Shown here: in pieces, positions 53,466 to 64,000 of the stretch
How the letters are laid out: each line of letters begins with the position of its first letter
Numbering within the stretch: position 1 is the first letter of the stretch
From: Diadema setosum
Taxonomy: Eukaryota; Echinodermata; Echinoidea; Diadematoida; Diadematidae
Length of the DNA stretch: 64,000 bases
Direction of reading: 5' to 3'
NCBI RefSeq assembly: GCF_964275005.1
Contig: NC_092688.1
Location: 22,945,903-23,009,902, forward strand
The notes under the pieces: generated by a model
What the model saw: only the letters and a program-made list of their open reading frames with translations
Databases searched by the model: none
Told to the model about the DNA's origin: nothing
Position numbers and translations under genes: made by a program

Positions 53466-55512
53466 TCATTGACCGTGTATACAGTCAACCGATTGGGGCA
53501 GGTCACGCCTTTCCAAACATACGAAACATGCGAATTTTACTCACGAGTGAATCAAACTGGGTTTTTTTCTCTCCTTTATATTCAAAGCTCATTCAAAACA
53601 ATGACTCGGTCTCGTTCCAAATGAAGAGAAAAAGAAAAAGAAGAAGAAAAAATGATTACGAAGTTTTAGTACATGTATGTACCGTGTTTCATATAACTAA
53701 AACATAAAAGAGAAGTAGACCTACATTCTCATGTCATAAAATTATGCCTATTATTTTAAGATTTCAAATAGGCCTACATTCATTCCCTTCAGATCATATC
53801 AATCGAAAGGATACATAACACACGATAGATACAGAGAGTTGATGAGGACATGTCCCGTCAACGAGAAGTTATTCTAAAAGATATAATTTGAGTCGGGATG
53901 TCCTGACTATCAACAGATTGACGGTTATACAATTCATACAAAAATTATGTGCAAAAACACGCAAATACACAATATATATATCATAATACGAATGCGAGGT
54001 AAAGATTCACAGACATTACAACGAACGAACGAAAGAAAAAAAATACACGTATAGTATATACTCGTTTATCAACCCTGGATCAACAATTCCGGCGAATCCA
54101 ATATACTTTCTATAATAGTGCATTGATAATCGCTAAATCTCCTTTTCATAAATCGATAGATGAGACGGTGGTATAATTAGGGGCAGAAGTGAGTTCCACA
54201 GTTTTGGTCCTGTCAAAAGATACACTATGACAAGGTGTAGACAAGTCTATGATGTGCTAAATGAAAGCTCTTATAGACTGGAAAACGGTCTCTCACTAAC
54301 ATGATAGTATAATTGTAATGGTTTTGTTAATAGTTATGTACACAAAACACCTTGTTGAAAAAGTAGTATACATGAATAAAGAGTTAACCATCGCAAAACG
54401 AGCTAAATCATTCTTGTTGTATATAAGTTGAAATATTTGAGATTAAAGCTGCTAAAAACAAAGAAAACAAGATATTTTAGTCATAACTTCTAGAATAGTC
54501 CTTGTTATGTCACAAGTGAGGTATTACTGCTGGAGTCTTTGCTCTATATCTGATGATGGACATACTTTGAAATATTTAAAAATGGCTCTTAGCTCATTTT
54601 GCAATAAAACTCTTTATATCATGGATTGCCATACGCCTCATTTCATGATAATATTGTTCAGCATTACTTCTATAGGGGATGTAGGCCTACCAATTAATCG
54701 AACAATTTTAGATTTTGAAAACAAATTGTTTGTCTGTTTGTTTGTTTTGTTGTTGTTGTTTTTGTTTTTGTTTTTGCCGTGAGACGCAACTGGCATCGGG
54801 TGTGTTTGCCCATATTGCAGTAAGAGAAATAGGAGAGGATCTATGAGTTTATAGAACACAACATTGGCAAGACATTTTTACACAAAATGATGCCGGAGTC
54901 TACAAATTAGGCCTAGGTCCTGAATGCATGTATTTTTTTATACATTTTTCTCAACTATTCCCTCATGTGATACTTCAAACTTAATCTTTAGTCTACACAA
55001 TTAACCTCAAGAAACTTGGTATCATTATTCAGCCATGGGTATTCTAACACCATTCAGGTTAATTTCAAGTGCAAAGCTATACTCCCAACACCAACCATTA
55101 CTGCCACACAACGGTGTTGTACGGCCCTCACGCTCTGAAACAAAAATTCAGCCATAGATCACGGTAATCATGTCCGCAAGCATGCATCGTGACGGATTCC
55201 ATCGTGATTTACCAATAACAATTAACTAAACACCTTGCTTATTCATCAGCATGCAAGTCATTGATCAGCTTTTGTTATTCAAGACCCCCAGAAACGAGCC
55301 GCTGCGGCGGTAAATCGCATAATCCCGACACCTGTTACATGCTGCCATACGTATAAGGTAACGTGACAAAACAAAAGAGAAACATCTTGCTGAATCTCAC
55401 CTCCCTGCAAGGTATACGTTACGTAGGTCCCTCCCAACACACTGAAGACGATTTTGATTCTTTATAATATATCAATGGAATGCAGTCAGAAACTTTAATT
55501 CTATATAGCGAT
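53466..55512. other. No recognised gene
   Basis: AT-rich intergenic sequence. A (TTG)n/(TTTTTG)n tract lies at about 54735-54778. Confidence 0.4.
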
Positions 55513-55562
55513 GGGTGCAGTCAGAAACTTTAATTAGCTAATTAAAGTTTCTGACTGCACCC
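55513..55562. repeat. Perfect 50-bp palindrome
   Basis: GGGTGCAGTCAGAAACTTTA, then ATTAGCTAAT at the centre, then the exact complement ending CACCC. A direct partial copy, GCAGTCAGAAACTTTAATTC, precedes it at about 55484. Confidence 0.9.
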
Positions 55563-55910
55563 AATAATCATCCTACCAGCTTGTGGTGTGTCATAGCCCA
55601 GTTTCCTCTTTTACATCAAAGCTGGAGGAAAAAAAAGAAAAGAAAAGAAAAGATAAGAGGGTCCGGCTGAGGTCGTGGGAGAGAAACATTATCATCTACC
55701 TTTCCAAATCCGATGCATAAGTACATTTTTTGTTTGTTTTAAAGACTGTTTTATTCTCCATCAATGGAATCAATTTGTACAAAACAAAAATATATGATAT
55801 TTTACACCAATTTCTTAATCCGGGCACTCTGATGGGGTTATTTCACAAAACATAGCCAGTAAGACACAATCCGAATTTCACATTATCTTTTTAACGTTAT
55901 TGCTGCTTTT

Positions 55911-55943
55911 TTTGTTTGTTTGTTTGTTTGTTTGTTTGTTTGT
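55911..55943. repeat. TTTG microsatellite
   Basis: Eight or so TTTG units. Confidence 0.85.
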
Positions 55944-56329
55944 TTTTTGCTGACAAACAATCACTTTTAATGGGGATATTCATTCTTTATTACAGAAACT
56001 ATATTATCTGTATTTATAACAAAACCTTATACTCACATTCATTCTACCTGAGTTTAAATTTCAGGATGGATTGATGATTTAAAAGTTAAGAAAAATAAAG
56101 ACCGCCCCAACACGTACACTCGGTAATACACATGACTTTTAATGTCTGTTGGAATGGATCAACTTTCTTTTTCTTTTTTTTTCAAACAATATTTTATTTC
56201 GATTCCAACATCCATCCTTGATTACAATTCAACATTTAGTTGTGTTGCTTGCTGCGTGACATTTCAAACGTATATCAAAATATTACAAATTATTACCTAT
56301 ACGAGGTAGTTTCGCGAGGCAATTGCAGT

Positions 56330-57430
56330 TGATATTTTGCAGGGTTAAAGGTCAGCAGTTGTTATTTTGCAGGGTTAAAGGTCAGCAGGCAATATTCGTT
56401 CGCCTTTGCCGGTTTTCGCCACGTCGCTGCGTGTCGGTTACACACACCTTACCGTACACAAAACAATGTGAGCAAACAGTGCAATTTTCCGGTTTTCGCC
56501 ATTCACTTTACACAGGGAGGTGGGAAGAGAAACCCCACCTCCCTGCTTTAAATGTAAACATTCCGATTGACCACGAAAAGAAAACATTCCAGGACGTCAC
56601 TGGGTGTCGGTTACACGCACCGCAGAAGAACGCTGATAAATCAACTCATACAAGGTCGACCACTTGCAGCAGCACTACGCGTCAAACTATGACTATAGTC
56701 CATTTGTGCTCAATAATTGCAGAGTGACCATCAGTTTTACAACTCTCCAAATTTAAACAGAAGTAAAAAAATAAAGTGTAAAAGCGTTCAGATGTTATTC
56801 AAGTTCGCCTGTTACAACTACACATGTAGTTGAATGATATACATTGATGAACAATTTTTCAATTATTCGACATGTTGATGATCTACAGGTAGTCAAATGT
56901 GGCTTGATCTATATCATAGTGTATAGCCGTATTCACATATTTTCTTAATTTACCTAGGGGATAGATTTAATGATTATGACATTGACTGGCCTTGAGGGAG
57001 ATACCAGATAAATATTCTTTCAGTGCGTATTTTGCAGGGTCAAAAGGTCAGCAGTCAATATTCGTTGGTATTTTGCTTCTTCCGGGTTTCTCCATTCACT
57101 TTACACAGGGAGGTGGGAATTAAGAGAAGGAGTGGAATCTCTCTTCCCACCTCCCTGCTTTACATGTAAACATTCCGATCGACAAGCGTTCAGATGTTTG
57201 AAGTTCGCCTGCTATCCACTACATATGTATTTTTCAAGTTGGAGTTGAATGATATACATTGATGAACAATTTTTCAATTATTCGATATGTTGGTGGTGAT
57301 CTACAGGTGGTCAAATGTGGCTTGATCTATATCATTGTGTATAGCCGTATTCACATAATTTCCTAATTTACCTAGGGGAGAGGTAATAATCATGATATTG
57401 ACTGGCCTTGAGGGAGATACCAGATAAATA
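56330..57430 (+). repeat. Tandem duplication
   Basis: Blocks in the order GGTCAGCAG..CAATATTCGTT, ATTCACTTTACACAGGGAGG, CCCACCTCCCTGCTTTA, ATATACATTGATGAACAATT and GACTGGCCTTGAGGGAGATA occur at 56330-57010 and again at 57040-57430. The first copy carries an additional 180 bp or so. Each copy contains a hairpin of CAGGGAGGTGGGAA with TTCCCACCTCCCTG or a near match. Confidence 0.8.
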
Positions 57431-57520
57431 CTGCCCGCACTGAAAGAAAATTCCCTCGTCTTCGACTCGGGCAATATTCTTTCATTTTGGGTAATATTTT
57501 CTGGTATCTCCCTCGAGGCC
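57404..57520. mobile_element. 117-bp foldback with CGAGTCGAAGAC core
   Basis: GGCCTTGAGGGAGATACCAG pairs with CTGGTATCTCCCTCGAGGCC. Between them the complementary strand reads ATTGCCCGAGTCGAAGACGA, as in 37222-37339. A truncated left arm occurs in the upstream tandem copy near 56990. Confidence 0.75.
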
Positions 57521-57779
57521 AGGGGTGGGATTCTTAGGACTGTCATTGTGTCAATTTCTGATTATTCTACTCTACAATACACAGTAACTGCTTCACAAAT
57601 ATAGTCATCCCCGCAATAATTATAAGATCAATTTTTGATAATGCCTAATGGGTCAGCAATACCAATAAATAATGTACAATACACATTACAAAATATATCC
57701 ATTGACTGCGTCCGTATACTCGTCTTACCCAGCAGTAATTATTAGATAATGAAATCAAATATTGTTGAGGGACTTTCCA

Positions 57780-58600
57780 TCCCGCGATCCGATCGATCCA
57801 GTGGCCATGAGACGGACGCGCGTAGTACGTACACGTGTACGTGTGCACGTGGTGGTACGCGGCCGGTTGGTTTGCATACAATCTTTTGGTTGGTGATCGA
57901 TCGTGAATGTACAGTGCCAAAACAGCTAACGTTACAGCACGGGGTTTAGGGCTAATTCTACTGCTTCAAGTTGTGCTGGTTCGTGTGATCATATGAGCAG
58001 GTCTGGTAAGTTTGAAGTCTCAGCGAATTTTAAAAGATTTTATACACGTTTTATCCCTGATATAGCTTCAAATTCGTAAAATGTGATGCCCGTTCTGAAA
58101 TTCTGATTCTGCCAGTAAAATTGTTTTGTGTTGTGTGGTGTGTTTGTGTTAGACAACTTTATGGGACTTGTTCGATTAGGAAACTTCTCAGAGTCTTTCG
58201 CGAAATTGAATTATCACGATTTCTTCTCTATTCAGGTTCCTCGTTCTTTCTTGTATTTAGATGTGTCTTTTTAATTGATTGTTTACTTTTCAGGATCTAT
58301 ATTCGGCCGGATAAACTGCTGTTGACTGAATTCAGAACTTCCGAAAGTGTACAAATCTCGCGCGCTGATCAAAGATTGCGGTGTGCAAAGTGGGCGTCAA
58401 GTGTAGGCCCAACAGCTACTCTGGGACTACTACAGCGAGCAGCGGCAGCGGCCGCGACCACATGTCTGCAACCGGGTCAGCCAGCTCCAGGCGGCGAGGG
58501 ACTTGGCGAGAAAAAGTGACATCGAGAAAAAGGCAGCGCACTCGCGGTGTATCATTTTGTACCGTGCATCCCGTGGCTCTCCTACGTACACAGTTGTAGC
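57780..58600 (+). promoter_or_regulatory. CpG-rich promoter and 5' leader of CHEK2 (inferred)
   Basis: Two GC/CpG-rich patches (about 57780-57870, with GTACGTACACGTGTACGTG, and about 58300-58540) precede the CHEK2 ATG. An intron may lie in the leader (GGTAAGTT at 58007). Upstream ATGs, one in frame at 58547, are present. Confidence 0.45.
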
Positions 58601-60631
58601 ATGAGTGTTGAATGCATGAGTCAGTCCGCTGTCGTCAACAGTTCGAGCAGTCTATCGTCCGCAGGCACGATTTCAAGCATGGAAACCATTCCAACCCAGG
58701 ATGTTGCTGAAACGGATTATGACTTTACAGAGGAGAAAAACACAGTTTGGGCCCGTCTGTATCCAGTTGGGAAATGTTTTAAGAGTGTAGGTGAGTACTA
58801 GAGTAGGCAGAGTGGGAATCAAAATTTTTCACAAATTATATCATGAAGTTCAAGTTCAAGATGGCATGGCCAATGGCAATTACAATAGTCAATACAATGA
58901 ATGATCCATATTGTGACATGGTCATGGATGATAAAGAGCTAAATTTACTACGAGCTGTAGTGTAGTCAGTCACTGTACTGATAGCTAGTGTAAAAGTAGT
59001 GTACCTGGCTGTATGAACTCAGTGTAAAGTTTAAAGGGGATGGGCATTATCACGAGTCCCCACTCCATTCACCGCCATCCATTTCGTCGTAGCCAGGACA
59101 GGGACTTCCTTCAACCTCCATAGGGCATAGAATCTAGACTTTGCACATAGTGGAGATGCACACGCAGAACGAGAGGGGACCGATATCACGATTTGGCCAG
59201 GGGATGCAGGATGGCTAGTAAACTGATCAGTGGGAATAAGTGCCCCAAAGTGGGAATGCTGGGGATGATTGTACCAATCCTTGTGGGATTCATTTAAGAG
59301 TACATCCTAGAGTAAAAGCCCCAATTTTCGGACACTTAAGCTTTTTTGCAATATTTGTTCAACTCAGATAATCCTCTACAAAATATAATAATGTATGTTA
59401 GATATATCAACCTACTTTTTCCCCAATATTGATTTTGTTTAATAGATCATAAAATTTCACAGAATCCCCAAATATTATCACCTTGTCAATTCCCCAAAAT
59501 TCGGCCAGCCTCTCCAAAATTCGGACACGCGCGCAATGTCAATACGCATACAAGGCCGCTGAAAAATCCGCGCGCGCCATACCTTGTTGGCACAAGGTTG
59601 CATCGGGAACATTGCGGCGCCCGTTCGTGTCTGAATTTTGGGGACTCTGCACTTGCATTCAAGTACGTACCTACCTGTATAGTACAATGGGTGGTTCCTT
59701 AGCCTCCTGTAGCAACCTTGAAGAGCCTTGGCTGCAGTATGAATGCTACAGATTTCAAAAAGCGGCTTTTCTGCCAATCCTGAAGTATATCACTGAAGGT
59801 CATTGCCAGCTAACATAAACCAGCCATCCTGACTCACAATGAGTCAGGATGATTATCACAAGTCACACAGCTGTAGAACTCTGACAGCATTTTAATGAAC
59901 ACTTCAAAATGCTATTGGTATTTGCATTGGCTCTGATCTAGCATTCATTGAGTATTCGTATTATTTTTTTTTTGGTGGTGTTTGTGTGTGTGTGTGTGTG
60001 TGTGTGGGTATGTGTACAATGTACAGCTGTATATCTGTGTGCTGTCACAATACACAAAGTCCTGTCATCATGTACAGGGTGCTACAAACACATTTGCCTG
60101 TTTGCCCTGGCAACCCAAACTCTTTGTAGGGCAAGTGATACAAATGGACATTTTCCTGTTGAATGGAGCCCTTTTTAGACATGTGAGAAAATATCTTCTA
60201 CAATGTCTTGATACACACAGGTTGTATCAATCTTCCATAGATGCAGATCTACAGCTTTACCCTGAAGACTCTTCTAATCCTTTCATTGTATGATGAACAT
60301 ACATCATGATTTGATATCATCATTATCATGATAGATACAGGACTGGAACTTGAATGGTATGGTACTTACCTCCTCATGAAGTGCCTGTGGAAGTGAGCTT
60401 CATGCTACAGTACAGGGGCATTACAAGAAGTACAGATAAAGTGTAATGATTATAATACATTGCTCAAATGCCTTCTTTTGACATCTTGTTTTCATGCCAG
60501 ATTTTGTGGAGCCAAAGGACGAATACCTTTTTGGGAGGGACCCCCAGTGTGACATCTGCTACAATGGGCCAGAAATCAGCAAGAATCCCTGCTATCAGAC
60601 CCTCTCCAAGACCCACTTCAGAATATTCAAG
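58601..60631 (+). CDS. CHEK2: CHEK2 checkpoint kinase, first two coding exons (partial)
   Basis: Exon 58601-58790 starts MSVECMSQ and carries a Ser-rich segment with SQ (residues 7-8) and TQ in TIPTQD (residues 32-33), sites of the kind phosphorylated by ATM/ATR. It then has VWARLYPVG, matching the WARL start of the CHK2 FHA region, and ends in phase 1 at GTGAGT. Exon 60501-60631 follows acceptor TGCCAG in matching phase and reads DEYLFGRDPQCDICYN and YQTLSKTHFRIFK: the Gly-Arg-Asp and Ser-Lys-x-His positions that bind phosphothreonine in FHA domains. In vertebrates CHK2 is the nuclear Ser/Thr kinase that relays double-strand-break signals. The second exon ends AAG with donor GCGAGT (GC type). 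The rest of the FHA, and the kinase domain, are not found in the remaining 3.4 kb and must be beyond the window. An in-frame upstream ATG at 58547 could add 18 residues. Confidence 0.88.
59316..59646. mobile_element. MITE in CHEK2 intron 1
   Basis: Ends AAGCCCCAATTTTCGGACAC and, complementary, GTGTCTGAATTTTGGGGACT; an additional internal CCAAAATTCGGACACGCG occurs near 59512. About 330 bp. The ORFs at 59478-59818 on both strands fall largely inside it and are not genes. Confidence 0.65.
59981..60010. repeat. TG microsatellite
   Basis: (TG)n tract in CHEK2 intron 1. Confidence 0.9.
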
Positions 60632-61851
60632 GCGAGTTTGAATACATATATATCATGTACCCATTGAGACAAATGAGTTTTATTGACGGAAGAGGCATGC
60701 AACCATGAGCCTCGTTATAAATTCAGGAATCTCTTTCTCTCCACCAATATTCACTAGCATATCACTCTGCATGACGATATTTTAGAGATGGAGAGTAGCC
60801 AAACTGTTGGTAAACAAGTTGTGCTTTACTGGATGTTTCATAAAAGTTTGATATTTGACACTCGGACAGGAGACTGTTTGAGTGTAATAGTAACAGATGG
60901 TAAGTCTGTATTACTACACCTCCCTCCATGAGTTTTTGTATTGTGGCAATGACCATTTAAGAGGATGAAGGGGAAATGTCAGTTTTTAATGAATATGTGC
61001 TTTTCAATTTCATGCATGTATTGAATATGCCATTTCCATTTTCTTGTGCCAAATGGTTGCCGACCATTTCACTCGTCCACATAGTTTGAGCTCATCTCGT
61101 TGCTAGTTTCACAGTGTGAATGTTATGATGTCACGTAAATTAAATTTTGATGCAAACCGACCCCAGACCAGAGGTTTTGTCACCCACTTGATATCCGTCT
61201 GACCAAAAATCAAGGCTAAGAGATAATCCTCCTGAGACATATTCTACAATATGATAATGGATAGATGCTTGAGAAGGAGGAGGAAGTGCGGTTTGTTCAT
61301 ATCAGTGAGGCACTTGTGTATTTCTGTAGTAGTCCACTATAAAAGAACATGCATAACATTGAAGGAAAGGATGAATAGGGAGGCAACATCAAAGAAGATA
61401 AGGAACACCAGAAGGATAAAGAAAGGGAAAGAGTGAAAAAAGCAACAGCAAGGAAAGGGGGGGGGGGGGGTTGCTGAGCAAACAGAGAGCCCTTAAGATG
61501 TACCAGGAGGAGGCAACAAAAGGAAGTAATCAAACATATCAAAGTATATACACACACAGTAATGGCAAAAATGACAATGAAATAACAGTAATAAAAAAAA
61601 TAGAATATATATATTGATAAAAGAAAGGAAATAAAGCACATGTGAAAAACTAGGGGAGAGAAAATTGTATACATGTATGTAGATAAGCAGGCAGGGCATA
61701 ATAAGCACAAGTATGATAAACAAACAAACCTAGTGTGTGTATGACTCGCTAAATATACTTGTATGTGACGTATACAGTAGATGCAATGCCTGTGGGATTT
61801 TTCTTAAAACTTAGTGCATAATATGTGGGCAAGTCCAAGCTATTTTGCACC
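60632..61851. other. CHEK2 intron sequence; no exon recognised
   Basis: No GNGTFVN-type FHA remainder or other exon found. Poly-G run at about 61457-61470. Minus-strand hydrophobic ORFs at 61297-61723 are pyrimidine-rich artefacts. Confidence 0.4.
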
Positions 61852-62822
61852 AGTAACGCGTGGGACATCACAAGAAGATTTAGCCCTATATTGCACTGTT
61901 AAGATTGAAACTTCATATGTTGGGCTGCTTTTGGTAGCTAGTAGGTATCTTCGTTCAAAACAATTTAGAAATAATGAGAATCATGCGTTCAGTATTTAAT
62001 TTATGCAAATTTATTCTCCAGTAACGCGTGGGACCAGAAAGATTGTCCTTTTTTTCTTCTTTTACTTTTTATCTCAATTATTGTGACTACAAAATCATTA
62101 CAAACATCTTTTTCTACAACAATAACTGTACCTGAAACAAAATATTTCAGAAAAAATCATGAAACTGTTTTCTCTCAAGGTCATTTATAGAAAGATAGGT
62201 ATAGTAATGCGTGGGACAAGTAACGCGTGGGAAATTTTTGTCACTATGAATATTGTGATGTGAATTGCACTTTTACTGAAAAGAAACTCTAATATGTGGT
62301 ACTATTTATCTAAATAGATGTATTTCTATTAAATTCTTGCAAATTTCAATGATTTAGACCCACCAGAACAATAGATATAATAAAAAATATGAAATGCCTT
62401 TGTTATCCTTCATTTTTTGACATTTGACTTTGAATGTGACCTTGAAAATAGCATGCAATGATCTTTTGTGAATTATTCATCCAAAGTAAAACTTTTCACC
62501 AAATTTCAAGTCAGAATTCAGAAAATTACAAAAAATCCCTCAATAATGTACACATTTCCCATAGAAGACTAAGATTTAGTACACTTCCACTGACTTGTAC
62601 ACAAATCGTCCCACGCGTTACTGAAATGTCCCACGCGTTACTAAACCTAATTACTGTACATATGTAAAAATTGCAAGTATGAGATTTATCAGACTAACTT
62701 TTTATCTCTTGGATATGATTAGGTCCATTGTGAATTTGGTCTTTTGAAAGTTTCAAGTCAATTAAATCATTAACTTTTATGCAAATGAGAAATAATGACC
62801 TAAAAAAGTAACGCGTGGGACA
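61852..62822. repeat. Cluster of seven AGTAACGCGTGGGACA motifs
   Basis: Direct copies at 61852, 62020, 62203 (one change), 62219 and 62807; inverted copies at 62608-62622 and 62627-62642. Spacers between them are AT-rich and unrelated in length. No ORF. Confidence 0.9.
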
Positions 62823-62905
62823 TGCTAATTTTGGCCTGTCCCTCATTTGCATATTCAATCAGTTGAGAAACTGAAAATCACAGTCATGATAACTTGTTAT
62901 TCAGA

Positions 62906-63936
62906 CTTAAAGATAAAAGTTTTGGTATTACCTCAAAAGTTTCCCTGAATTTCCTTGTCTTATAGTTTGTGTTTCAGGTTAAAGTACCTTTCATATAACT
63001 AACACTGTGAGACTTACTCGCCCCAAAGTGCTCTCATGTCTTAGTAATCATGCAATAATGGTTTCGTACCAGAGCCGCCGCCGTACAGCGGCAAGGTAGT
63101 ACACGTATTGTACGAAACCATTAATGCATGATAACTGCGACCAGCAGCGTGCAGCCCCATACGCATACTGAGTAGCTAACTGTGACCAGCAGCCCTATAC
63201 GCATAGCTAAATGGGGCTTCGCATTGTAGCTTACAGGATCATGACAGATTTAGAATTGCGGGTAAATATCAACTTAAAATCCAAAAATTTCTTCAATTTG
63301 AAGACTTACCAGTTAAGTTTAAGTATATTTTAAAACAAGCTTCGGGCAACGTTTGGTTTTGCCAATAGTCCCTTTCTGTTTGAATTGATGACTGAATGTG
63401 ACTCGGTCGAGAGGACCTTGGGAGAGCTACACTGAATTGACGGCCAGTGCATGCGCACACAAACATCTTATCCGTTCATGGATTTGAAATTTGTCCGCAT
63501 GTGATGTGTGCGTATGCGCTGACCGTAGTAATCAGTGTACAATATATGTAGCTCTCCCAAGGTCCTCTCGACAGAGTCACATTCAGTCATCAATTCAAAC
63601 AGAAAGGGACTATTGGCAGAACCAAACGTTGCCCAAAGCCTGTTTTCAAGACTTCAACTTAATTGGTAAGTCTTCAAATTGAAGAATTTTTTAGATTTTA
63701 AGTTGATATTTACCCGCGATACTAAATCTGTCATGATCCTGAATGCTACAATGCGAAGCCCCATTACGCTATGCGTATGGGGCTGCTGGTCGCAGTTAAT
63801 TGCATGATTACTAAGAAATGAGAGCACTTTGGGGCGAGTAAGTCTCACAGTGTTAGTTATATGAAAGGTACTTTAACCTAAAACACGGAAATTCAGGGAA
63901 ACTTTAGAGGTACCAAAACTTTTTATTATCTTTAAG
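62906..63936. mobile_element. TTAA-flanked foldback element, about 1 kb
   Basis: The arms pair along nearly their entire length, from CTTAAAGATAA at the left with TTATCTTTAAG at the right to a centre near 63483 (ACGGCCAGTGCATGCGCACA opposite GTGTGCGTATGCGCTGACCG). The left arm has an extra hairpin (63056-63123) and a short local duplication of GCATA/GACCAGCAGC. Confidence 0.85.
63056..63123. mobile_element. Small hairpin element inserted in the foldback's left arm
   Basis: TAATGGTTTCGTACCAG pairs with GTACGAAACCATTA, enclosing a GC-rich loop with CCGCCGCCGTACAGCGGC. The right arm (about 63795-63815) lacks it and shows the uninterrupted site. Confidence 0.7.
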
Positions 63937-64000
63937 GTCACCATAATATTTTCATAAAAACTTGTAAAAATTATTATATATATTTTAAAATGCAGAATTT

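Noticed and set aside
59478..59818. ORFs of about 100 codons on both strands
   Set aside because: They lie mainly within a MITE in CHEK2 intron 1 and overlap each other on opposite strands.
61297..61723. Hydrophobic minus-strand ORFs resembling membrane proteins
   Set aside because: They translate a purine-rich/pyrimidine-rich strand; Leu/Phe/Ser content follows from composition.

Overview
This is animal nuclear DNA, not bacterial. It has spliced genes with GT-AG (and one GC-AG) introns, long A/T runs, large AAT/ATT microsatellites and a dense mix of eukaryotic transposons (PIF/Harbinger, Merlin, piggyBac, Ty3/gypsy, CR1/L2-type LINE, and many MITEs and foldback elements). The repeat families (the TGACCT-rich repeat ending in a GCCTCCGGCACCAC hairpin, TAGGCCTA-type motifs, TTAA-flanked MITEs) suggest a marine deuterostome. 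An echinoderm, probably a sea urchin or relative, is my best guess, but the window alone does not prove it.

Region 1 (1-32 kb, plus strand) is an accessory, transposon-dominated block. It opens with two copies of a TGACCT-rich repeat, then a GC-rich promoter-like stretch and an AT-hook first exon (4729-4985). Next comes a tandem triplication (about 2.67 kb per unit, 6.85-14.73 kb), each unit carrying a helix-turn-helix exon, an unidentified ORF and a decayed Merlin/IS1595-type transposase. Then follow three exons resembling the cysteine-rich P2X7 C-terminal (ballast) domain, two PIF/Harbinger pieces, nested and broken Ty3/gypsy elements (one interrupted by a Mutator-type MITE and by an LTR element with inverted ends), a Ser/Arg-rich ORF, a piggyBac remnant, acidic and Cys-rich exons (28.4-29.4 kb) and a TatD-like ORF (31.5-31.9 kb).

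Region 2 (33.3-42.5 kb, minus strand) holds the best gene of the window. It is a complete nine-coding-exon orthologue of GUCD1 (guanylyl cyclase domain-containing 1) in which every splice phase agrees, giving about 261 residues. Its introns are loaded with MITEs and an AAT microsatellite.

Region 3 (43-57.5 kb) is intergenic and repeat-rich: a TTAA-type MITE, other MITEs, an inverted LTR pair forming a palindrome of about 760 bp, a 5'-truncated CR1/L2-type LINE on the minus strand, a perfect 50-bp palindrome and a tandem duplication.

Region 4 (57.8-64 kb, plus strand) starts with a CpG-rich promoter region and the first two coding exons of CHEK2 (SQ/TQ motifs and the first half of the FHA domain). 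The second exon ends in a GC donor; the rest of the gene must lie beyond the window. Inside or beyond this intron are a cluster of seven AGTAACGCGTGGGACA motifs and a TTAA-flanked foldback of about 1 kb. GUCD1 and CHEK2 are divergently arranged; no functional link between them is visible in the sequence.
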